A stretch of DNA of 64,000 bases from the NCBI RefSeq assembly GCF_001704415.2, contig NC_030826.1:32545324-32609323 (forward strand), written 5' to 3'. The notes beneath the pieces were generated by a model. It did not search any database. It had not been told where the DNA came from and was given only the letters and a program-made list of their open reading frames with translations. This document shows positions 56,466 through 64,000 of this stretch, piece after piece; position 1 is the first letter of the stretch; each line of letters starts with the position of its first letter. The stretch comes from Capra hircus. Taxonomy: Eukaryota > Chordata > Mammalia > Artiodactyla > Bovidae. The translations under genes were made by a program, and so were the position numbers.

Positions 56466-56722
56466 CAGGGGTTGAAAGCATGGGCTTTGCACTTGGACTA
56501 TCTGAGTTCAAATTCATTCTCCACCCCCTCTTCTTATCTGTGAATCTCGAGCAAGTCTCTGACCCTCCTTAACTTCAGCTGCTTTGTGTGTAAAGCAGTG
56601 ATTAGAAAAAGACCAACCCCAAAGAGCTTTCTTGTGGATTAAAGGAAGCAACATATGTAAAGATTTTATCTAGCACAGTACCTGGCACAGAGTAATCAGT
56701 GAACAGCAACTATGAACATCTT
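56466..56722 (+). repeat. MIR SINE
   Basis: AAAGCATGGGCTTTGCACTT, TCTGAGTTCAAATTC, GAGCAAGTCTCTGACCCTCC, GTACCTGGCACAGAGTAATC and GTGAACAGCAAC follow the whole MIR consensus in order. Confidence 0.82.
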
Positions 56723-56744
56723 GGCTGAGTCTCACTGCCTTTTT

Positions 56745-56870
56745 CACTTAATCCTTGTTACACCTGATAATGGATGTCATCTCCCTTTAAGAGAGGACAA
56801 GCCCAAGGCTGTCCATCCTGCTCAGCTAGCACATGGTGGGTTTGAACTCAAGTCTCACAGGCTCACACAT
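56745..56870 (-). repeat. MIR-like fragment, reversed
   Basis: AGAGAGGACAAGCCCAAGGC, CTCAGCTAGCACATGGTGGG and TTTGAACTCAAGTCTC resemble the reversed MIR 5' half. Its right part overlaps the second copy of the local duplication. Confidence 0.6.
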
Positions 56871-56944
56871 ACATAAGCTTTTCACTTTAGCTGCTGGCCA
56901 GAAGTTTTGGGTGTCTGGGGTGGGGGGAGCTTTACTGGAAAATC
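56833..56944. repeat. local duplication, copy 2
   Basis: 112 bp from ATGGTGGGTTTGAACTCAAG to TTTACTGGAAAATC, 705 bp downstream of copy 1 in direct orientation. It runs into MIR-like sequence on the left, whereas copy 1 does not obviously do so. This suggests copy 2 is the older context. Confidence 0.92.
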
Positions 56945-57585
56945 CACCCATTAGTTTGCCAAGCAGCCCATCCCTCTGTGAATACCAAGTCCTTCAGGTC
57001 AGATCTTCTTTCTTTCCTTTGCAGCTTCACTTGGTCCAGAAGAAAGGCCTCCAAATTTCCCTCCCGCAGAATTTTATAGTCCTTTGGTCATTTTGATATG
57101 AGTTGGAGAGGCAGGGGACTTAAAAGGTTCAGCCTGAATTCAGTGAAAAGCACTATAACTCAAGAGAAAAGGCAGATTCTAAAGTGATTCCCAGGCTCCC
57201 TTGTGGGGAAATGAGAGCTCCTCGGAGACAGGGCCATGAGGAAGAGCATCGTGGAAGGTTCCAGGTCCCAGCAAGGGTGTCACTGTGCCTGGGGGGAGAC
57301 AGGATGCGTGACGTCACCTCGCTCTAGAAGAAGAGCATCCAAGCTTCCGGGCACAGATGTGACCACCCATCCTTGCCTGCAGACACAAAACTCCAGGGTC
57401 CTGCGGGTTAGGGAATCCACTGTACAGGACAGAGATGAAACTACCCAGAGACCTGCCCCTTCTGTCTCTCCAAGCCACCAGATCCTCGCACCGGTGTGAC
57501 AAGAGCAGCCACCTCAGCGTCTCCCCCGCCCCCACCACGCCCCAACCTCGGCCAACCCCACCCACTGTGAAGACCTGAGCTTTAC

Positions 57586-57652
57586 CTTCTTCCATCTTCA
57601 TCTTTCTTGCATCGAGCCTCTCCATGTTTACCGAATTCTTCACAGCAAAGGC
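57586..57652 (-). CDS. upstream coding exon of the same unrecognised gene
   Basis: The exon ends at a strong donor (GGAAGAAG/GTAAAG). Its last single base completes a codon with the terminal exon. An ATG at 57625-57623 sits in a favourable context (AACATGG, A at -3 and G at +4). It gives MERLDARKMKMEE, so the two exons make a 164-residue protein with a 495-base coding sequence including the stop. The frame stays open upstream to 57652 (AFAVKNSVN before the Met), where TATCTAG could be an acceptor or simply supply the in-frame TAG. The exon may therefore be internal, with more coding sequence upstream, or it may be the first coding exon. I found no convincing further exon between here and 64000. 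Confidence 0.6.
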
Positions 57653-58884
57653 CTAGATACCTTTGGAGAAAAACAGCTGTAAGCCTGGACTCCCACAGAG
57701 AGTCCTGGAAGAAAGCGGCAAGCAGCCTCCCTGGGAGCCTGAGCTCAAGGGCCTCTGTCGGCTCAGAGACAAGGAGGAGCCTCTGGGAGCCGGAGAGACA
57801 GGCTGAGCCCAGGGCATGCGGGGAGGGCAGGCCAGGTCCAGGCCTCCACCTTCTGCCTGCCAGCTTTTGAGGACCCAGTGCGAGGCTGGCTTGGGGGCTA
57901 CATCAAGGCTGGACTAGGGAAAAGGTGAAGAAAGAAACGCCCCCACTTCAAAACCACGACTTCTCCACCAGAGCCCAAGTGAGCACGTTACTGCCATTGG
58001 GCAGAATACGTCTCCCTGGCAGCACCCTTGGCCTGCTATCAGGGGAAGGGGCAGCAGAGATGGGCAGCTGCCTGGAGTCAACCTCAGGCCGGCAGGCAGA
58101 GGCTGCAATAAGGCTGCCTTCCTGCCCAACATGACCAATGGTAACTGCAGTCTAGGGACTCTCAAACCTCTCAGGGGTCCATCCGCCTGGAGGGTTGTTA
58201 AAACATCCCTGGGCCCAGGTCCAGAGCCACAACTCAAATCTTCAGCAAGGAAGATTGGTGAGCTTTTATTATTAACCACTTAGCGACCTTTTCAGCTCCT
58301 CTCTACTTCCAAGTCCCGGAAATGCACATCGGCGAATGGATGACTTTATAGATTCATTCCTTGAGCATTGGGAAGGCCCAGGGAGCATGCCCACTGCCTC
58401 CTGTCAACACCCAGGGACTAAGAATTTGAGTGGCTCTGAACAAGCTTGAGGGTGAGTCCAGAGCTGTGTCCAGGAGACCCTGCTTTGAGAACCATGGGTC
58501 CAGGGCAGTGCCACTTCATGGGAACCCTAGGGGGTGGGGCTGGGAAAACACACCAGCAGGGTCCGCACCAGGGAGGCAGGGTCTGCCGCCGGCTCTGGGG
58601 GCCTGAGAACGTGCATGTCGAAGTCACGCCCAGGTGCTGCTGCCAGTGGGAGGACCTACTCTTAGCAGCCCTGTTAGAGGCTGAATGACGATTCTAAATC
58701 TTTCAGCTGCAACATACACAAGGCTTGGCTTGTGCAGGCGGGAAACGCCCCTCAGGTGAGCAATTCCAAGACTCTCTGCCCCTTTTCCCTCCCCACTGAG
58801 GAGCCACTGGGGAAGGCAGGGAAGGGAGCTCTCGACAGGGCCACCATCAATCTTACTGTAGTTATAAAGTAAATCATTTCCAAG
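57653..58884. other. single-copy DNA upstream of the gene or intronic
   Basis: No exon or repeat recognised. The plus-strand frame at 57607-57870 and minus-strand frames at 57914-58627 lack any family signal. Confidence 0.4.
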
Positions 58885-58995
58885 GTCAGAGCTTTACTAT
58901 AACATGCCTCACAGCCAAAAAAAAAAAACAAAAAACAAAAAAAATTAAACAGAAGCAATACCGCAGAGCAAATTCAATAAAGACTTTTTAAAAAT
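58885..58995 (+). repeat. CHR-2 SINE tail remnant
   Basis: CATGCCTCACAGCC, an A/CA-rich run (58918-58945), ACAGAAGCAATACCGCAGAG and CAAATTCAATAAAGACTTTT give the end of a CHR-2. The tRNA-derived head is absent. Confidence 0.8.
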
Positions 58996-59395
58996 TCCAC
59001 ATCAAAATAAAAATCTTTTAAAAAGTTTTTTTTAAATTAAGGGCAGTGGAGCATTCCCACCACCACCTGCTAATACTGGAATAAGGAAGATTAAAGAACC
59101 AGTGTCTCAAAGTGGGGGCTAAGGATGGTGCTTTCATGCAGAACTGGTTCACACTCTGTCCATGGCCACCAGCCACATTCTTATCTCAGGAAACCATCCT
59201 GCAAAAGGATTTCATGGGTTCCAGGCAAGACTGATGAATCAGTGGGTACAAATCCACCCCAAACACTCAGATTGTTTGCCCCACAAACACTGTGAAAATA
59301 GTGCTGTAGGCACACCCCTGATGGGCAGGACAGTGTCTTAATCCAGTGTTTCCCAAGCTGTGCCCCCACAGAATGCAAAAGAAAAAGTGAAAAAA

Positions 59396-59633
59396 GTGAA
59401 AGTGTTAGTCACTCAGTCATGTCCGACTCTTTGTGACCCCAAGGACTATAGCCTGCCAAGCTCCTGTGTCCATGGGATTTCCCAGGCAAGAATAGGGTTT
59501 CTCCAGGCAAGAATTTTGGAGTGGTTGCCATGCCCTCCTCCAGGGGATCTTCCTGACCCAGGGATCGAACCCACATCTCTATGTCTCCTGTATTGGCAGG
59601 TGGGTTCTTTACCACTAGCACCACCTGGGAAGG
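59396..59633 (-). repeat. Bov-tA SINE with a short internal duplication
   Basis: Reversed: AAGTGTTAGTCACTCAGTCA, ACCCCAAGGACTATAGCCTG, GGGATCGAACCCACATCTCT and TACCACTAGCACCACCTGGG. The segment CCAGGCAAGAAT occurs twice (about 59482-59493 and 59503-59514), an internal duplication of about 21 bp. Confidence 0.92.
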
Positions 59634-62332
59634 GCCAAGCCAAATGGAGGGCCCAGTGCTCCCTGGAAAGTAGACCCACTTCCTTCCTTCTGCTTGGCCT
59701 GCCCCCTGCTCTGCTTCAGCCTGCAGGCATCTTGTCTTGCTTGCATCTCATCTCCCTCTTCTCCCTGAGCCATCCAAGGAGTTTGTCTGACCCCCTCGGC
59801 CTCCCACCCCCACCCCCACCCCCCACGGATGGAGAACCATATTTTTCCCAGCAGGAAGCTGGTGCAGAGTTTCTTTCCACCTCTGCACTTACCCTTCTCA
59901 ACCTCCGGTCTCCTCCCTGGCCTGCCCGTTTCCTTGTCTGCCTTCTGGTTACTCTGCATTTATTTTGGTCTGAAGAGGAAGCTTCCACTTAGGGCAGAAG
60001 TGTCCTGGGGGTCTTATCTCTAAGACGTGAACCAGCCTGGTGCCGCGTGGTGTTCCCATGCTGACTTTCATCCTGAGCGGACCCTGGTCTTACAGGCTGA
60101 GAACACTCTCTGACGCCCCGCACTTCAGGCCTAGGGAAGCACTGGGCCCCCCGACAGACTTACCATGAGCCCACCACCCTCTTACCAAGACTCCCTCCAC
60201 CTCTTCACACTGCCCCATCCCCCCACCCAACACTATGGAGCTGACAGGCTCCAGGGGGCACCCAGGAGATCCTGATATGATACTGGGAAGCCCTGAGAAT
60301 TCCAGAGCTAAGACAGAGGGGACAGGGGTGGGGAGGGGCAAGCTTGCCTCCCCTGCCCCCTTCCTATGAGACAACTTGCTGGTCACCTTCTCAACCTCAA
60401 ATACATGCCTACTCCAAGAGAGGAGAAACAAGCCCATTATGAGCTCTGCTAAAAAGCCTACTTGTACACGATGAGCAGCTTTGGTAGCTATCAGCTCGTC
60501 CTGATCGAGACCATGCCTCTTTCCGGGGCAGGGGATGAGGGGGTGGGCACCACCCTGGGGCAGGAGGCAGGAGCCTCATCGAAGTGCCCATCTTCTGACA
60601 CAGGTCTGGCATCACTGACTTATCACAGTGGCAGGAGGGAGAAGGGGGACACGCTGCTTCTTGAAGACGCTTCTGCACATCCATGTTCTCTAATGATTAC
60701 ACGCGGACTTTGAGGGACACCAGAAGTGGAAGCAGATTTGAAGTGCCCACTGCCACGCACACCAGTTCAAGCACGGGTACAGGTGTTCACCAAATCCATA
60801 CTGAGCCCCAAACACAGCACTTCTAAGGGGTGTGGGCCCCACCCTCCCTGAGAACCCACAGTGGATTCTCCATGTTCATCTCTTGCTTTTGGGGGGTAGA
60901 GGGAAGGGGTCTACTCTTCACAGTGCCAAGGGTCTACAAAGCACATGTGTCTCCCATGCGCATAACACATCAAACACAACCAGCCCGTGTCATCTGAGTC
61001 ACCAGAAATAAAAGAAGAGAAGTTCCTGCAGAGACCAGAAGCAGTCCCCTCAGCCACTCTGCAGATGGGGGGTCCACTGTCACCACGCACCAGGCCTGGA
61101 GCTTCGGTTCAAGGAGCACCTGGCTCGTTGAGGAGCCAGATCACAAGCTTCCCAACTCAACCCAGGTCAGGGTGGGAAAGCACAAAACAGGTTCAAGAAG
61201 AGAAGATAGATGGTTGTGCTGAGTCCTTGAGGAGTTCAAGTCCCGAGTGAAGTGCGTCTCTACTCGGGCCCACCTTCCTCTCTGGGTGCAGCTCACACAG
61301 GCTGCAGGGTTTCTGCCTATGAACCATGATGCTGAATTGGCAGAATAAACACTTGGCTGCAGGAAGTAGAACTGAGCCTTGGGTAAAACTACAAATCTAA
61401 ATTTCATATTTATCTGAGGACTATTCAATGATAAATAGTAAAATTCCCAATTTAAATGTAATATGAAGACTCATTCAACAAACAGCACCCGTGGCTAATA
61501 CTGTCTAGAGATCAAGGTTCAAATTTTTAAATAAAATTTCCAAAATGAGCCAAACAGGCACAATCAGAGGAACACTGTTCAACCTTTTCCTTCCGTGGAC
61601 GTTTTCGGTGGCCGGGTACACCAACAGGCAAGACGGCTGGGAAAGATGAAAAGACAGGCAGCAGGAATCAGCCCTGCCTTCGTACTCAGGAAATCAGACA
61701 TGAAAGGCGTGAAGCAGTGTGTGCCCAGGGACCTTCTCTCTGCCTGACAGCTGGCTCAGGAGTAAAGGGACCATGAAACCATGTGGCTTCACAGAGTGCA
61801 ATCAATCAGAGAGAGGGAGCCCTGCTCCACTGGAACAATGGGAGGACAGACAGGCATCTCCAGGGTGGGCCGCAATCAGTGGGTCCCACCACGCGATTCT
61901 ACAGTGCTCAAAGCACCAGGAACCCAGGGTTTGCTTTAAAGATGGTGACTTGCTAACAGCTAACATTGATTACCCTTCAAGTCACAGACCTGGAGACCAG
62001 AGAGTGAAAGCGGGAAATCAAATTTCATTTCATTCTTAATGAACACTGTGAATTTTCAACCTGGCATATATTACTTACATTTAAAATATCTTTAAGGAAA
62101 AAATAATAAATATCAAGCAAATCCTAGAAATAATGCTTTTTCAAAAGTTAATATTTTAGATAATAATGATGAGCAAAATTTTATTTATGTATCCTTATAC
62201 AATATTAATTTGATTTTTTTGCCTGTTTACCTATATATTTTTCTTAATTAGAAGATTTTTATAAGGCCATGTTTCACCTGATTTTTTTTTTAACTTCACT
62301 TTAATCATATTAAAAGAATAAAATATGAAGAG
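59634..62332. other. single-copy DNA, nothing recognised
   Basis: Frames at 59615-60023 and 60090-60713 are unrecognised. The end (about 61380-62300) is AT-rich without clear repeat landmarks. No additional exon of the minus-strand gene could be identified, though short exons would be easy to miss. Confidence 0.4.
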
Positions 62333-62531
62333 GCTTCCCTCATAGCTCAGTTGGTAAAGAATCTGCCTGCAATGCAGGAGGCCCCAGTTCGATTCCTGGG
62401 TTGGGAAGATCTCCTGGAGAAGGAAATGGCAACCCATTCCAGTACTCTTGCCTGGAAAATCCCATGGACGGAGGAGCCTGGTAGGCTACAGTCCTTGGGG
62501 TCACAAGGAGTAGGACACGACTGAGCGACTT
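62333..62531 (+). repeat. Bov-tA SINE
   Basis: AGGCTTCCCTCATAGCTCAG, CCTGCAATGCAGGAGGCCCC, AGTTCGATTCCTGGGTTGGG and GTAGGACACGACTGAGCGAC. TTAATCATATTAAAA-type sequence occurs on both sides (62301-62315 and about 62536-62550), a possible target duplication although the left copy is about 17 bp from the SINE start. Confidence 0.94.
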
Positions 62532-62677
62532 CACTTAATCATATTAAAATCCCTATCTTGTTTTTTTCTTAAAAAAAGAAAAAAGGTGATTGCATTTGAG
62601 ACTCTGCCTGGAAGCAAACAGCTAATGTGGCCACCTTCTTCAGATGTCAGTTATCCCAACGTACACATAACCTATGG

Positions 62678-62876
62678 GCTTCCCTGGTTGCACAGTGGTA
62701 AAGAATCTGCCTGCCAATGCTGGAGAGAGGGGTTCAATCCCTGAGTCAGAAAGATCCCTTGGAGAAGGAACTGGAAGCCCACCCCAGTATTCTTGCCTGG
62801 GAAATGCCATGGACAGAGGAGCCTGATGAGTTACACTCCCTAGGGCCTCAAAGAGTCTTATACGACTGAACTACAC
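62678..62876 (+). repeat. Bov-tA SINE
   Basis: GGGCTTCCCTGGTTGCACAG, AATCTGCCTGCCAATGCTGG, GTTCAATCCCTGAGTCAG and AGAGTCTTATACGACTGAAC. A short TATACATATACATA run follows it. Confidence 0.92.
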
Positions 62877-62914
62877 AGCATATTTATATACATATACATA
62901 TACACATACATACA

Positions 62915-63130
62915 TGCGTGCCAAATCGCTTCAGTCGTGTTTGACTCTTTGCAACCCCATAGACCACCAGGCTCCTCTGTCCACGGGATTCTCCAGACAA
63001 GACTGGGTTGCCATGCCCTTCTCCAGGGGATCTTCCCAACCCAGGAATCGAACTTGCATCTCTTATGTCTACTGCAAAGCGGCGGAGGGAGGGGAGGAGG
63101 ATATACCACTAGTGCCACCTGGGAAGCCCT
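62915..63130 (-). repeat. Bov-tA SINE with altered middle
   Basis: Reversed: GCGTGCCAAATCGCTTCAGT, TTTGCAACCCCATAGACCAC, AGGAATCGAACTTGCATCTC and CCACTAGTGCCACCTGGGAA. Compared with other copies it lacks a short piece after CATAGAC and has GCGGCGGAGGGAGGGGAGGA in place of the usual anticodon-side sequence. Confidence 0.9.
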
Positions 63131-64000
63131 GCCCAGAAATGAGCCCAAGACACTGGCTTGAAGCCACCAAGTCCAGGATTCAGGCTTCACTGAAACCCTG
63201 TCTCACACAGAAAACCACAGGGCCTGAACAGACTGAACTCCAACCCCGCTTTTCCTCGGAAGCTGCGTCTCCCTTCCTGTCTGATCCAACATGTGCTCCA
63301 TCCCCTGCATGCCCACCACACACAGGGATGTCACTGCTACTAGAGGCGGCCCCAGGCAGTCTCCCACCTGCTCTTAGAGGATGGAGTGGTCTTTTCTTCC
63401 CTCAGAACGATGAAAAATTCAGATGCCCCTTCATCTCTCCTTCCAGGACTGTTTTGACTCTTCTTTTGGGAGGCCGATCAGCACCCCCAGGGGCCTTATA
63501 CCTGCTCTCACCTCTTCTCTCAAGTATCTTATCTGTGCCTGGTCTACCAGGGCCCTTTGTCCCATTGTGCATGACTTGGTATTGGGGTCTCTCTCCCCAG
63601 GTTTGCTCACCTCACTCTGACCGTCTCTGGTTCCTGTTTCTCCAGCGTGCATGCATCTGAAAGTCTCTGGTGTGGCTCTTTTCAAGAGGTTTCTGAAAAA
63701 CACAGAATGAGGAAGGTAAACTGGTAAAATACACTATCATGTAACTACCATGGGTGCTCTAGGGGAAATGGACAGCTGAATATGCAGGAAAACTGTTGCC
63801 TGCAGTTAAAAGAGAAAATAGCAAAGATCGAGTACCCAAAGATCAAGAAAAGGGTCTTTGAAATTGGAGAGAAATACTGAGTTACTCATTTTTAATGAAT
63901 TTTTCTAGGCACCAATATACAAACAGTCCACAGCGATCCATTACCACATAGGAAATATGCGCGGGTCACGTGCCAGGAAGTTCTGAGGTTCTGACAAAAG
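63131..64000. other. single-copy DNA, nothing recognised
   Basis: The 248-codon plus-strand frame at 62914-63660 starts inside a SINE and has no recognisable domain downstream. The window ends without a recognisable feature. Confidence 0.4.

Larger units (their letters stand above)
55992..57585 (-). other. intron between the two exons
   Basis: 1594 bp, GT-AG. The donor is GAAGAAG/GTAAAG (minus strand, GT at 57585-57584) and the acceptor TTTGCCAG/TAGAAC. The codon split is one base plus two (GTA, Val). The interior holds several MIR-like repeats and a 112-bp local duplication. It contains no ruminant-specific SINE. Confidence 0.75.

Noticed and set aside
62914..63660. 248-codon plus-strand frame, the second longest in the window.
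   Set aside because: The first third is reversed Bov-tA sequence. The remainder is low-complexity Pro/Ser/Leu-rich with no recognisable domain.
1..64000. Search for a CRISPR array, operon, toxin-antitoxin pair or phage-like module.
   Set aside because: The regularly recurring sequences are dispersed retroposons with target duplications, not spaced direct repeats. Gene density and splice sites are those of mammalian nuclear DNA.

Overview
The window is repeat-rich nuclear DNA of a ruminant, most probably a bovid (cattle, bison, sheep or goat type). The evidence is the combination of BovB (RTE-type) LINE 3' ends with ACTGA-type tails, dozens of tRNA-Glu/BovB-derived Bov-tA and Bov-tA2 SINEs (several carrying the GCT/AGC trinucleotide run typical of bovids), cetartiodactyl CHR SINEs, and ruminant-type L1 3' ends. 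Nothing looks bacterial, viral or plasmid-like.

Layout. 1-17 kb holds L1 3' ends, CHR and Bov-tA SINEs, two BovB fragments and a heavily layered block at 13.1-17.0 kb, where an old L1 was hit by SINEs, a younger L1 in opposite orientation and a CA microsatellite, and an adjacent L1 was hit by a BovB. 17-29.6 kb holds a 1.8 kb antisense L1, a second antisense L1, and two BovB copies, one of which (28.6-29.6 kb) keeps an open reverse-transcriptase C-terminal frame. 29.6-42.8 kb is quieter single-copy DNA with SINE pairs, AT-rich simple repeats, a composite CHR insertion and an old LTR-like element split by BovB. 42.8-55.5 kb is mostly single-copy, GC-richer DNA with an old L1, a run of Bov-tA copies and a GGT/GAT minisatellite. 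55.5-57.7 kb contains the only protein-coding signal I support: two exons of a minus-strand gene. 57.7-64 kb is upstream or intronic DNA with a few SINEs.

The gene. A terminal exon (55537-55991) and an upstream exon (57586-57652) are joined by a clean GT-AG intron with a preserved frame. Read from a well-placed ATG they give a 164-residue basic, serine-rich protein. I do not recognise the family. The intron holds MIR-type repeats and an unusual 112 bp local duplication.

Nesting of repeats, read from target-site duplications, gives a relative insertion order for several loci. I found no CRISPR array, operon, structural RNA gene or candidate for a new molecular system. The most useful leads are the unnamed gene, the near-intact BovB frame, the possible L1 3' transduction near 14.0 kb, and the local duplication in the gene's intron.
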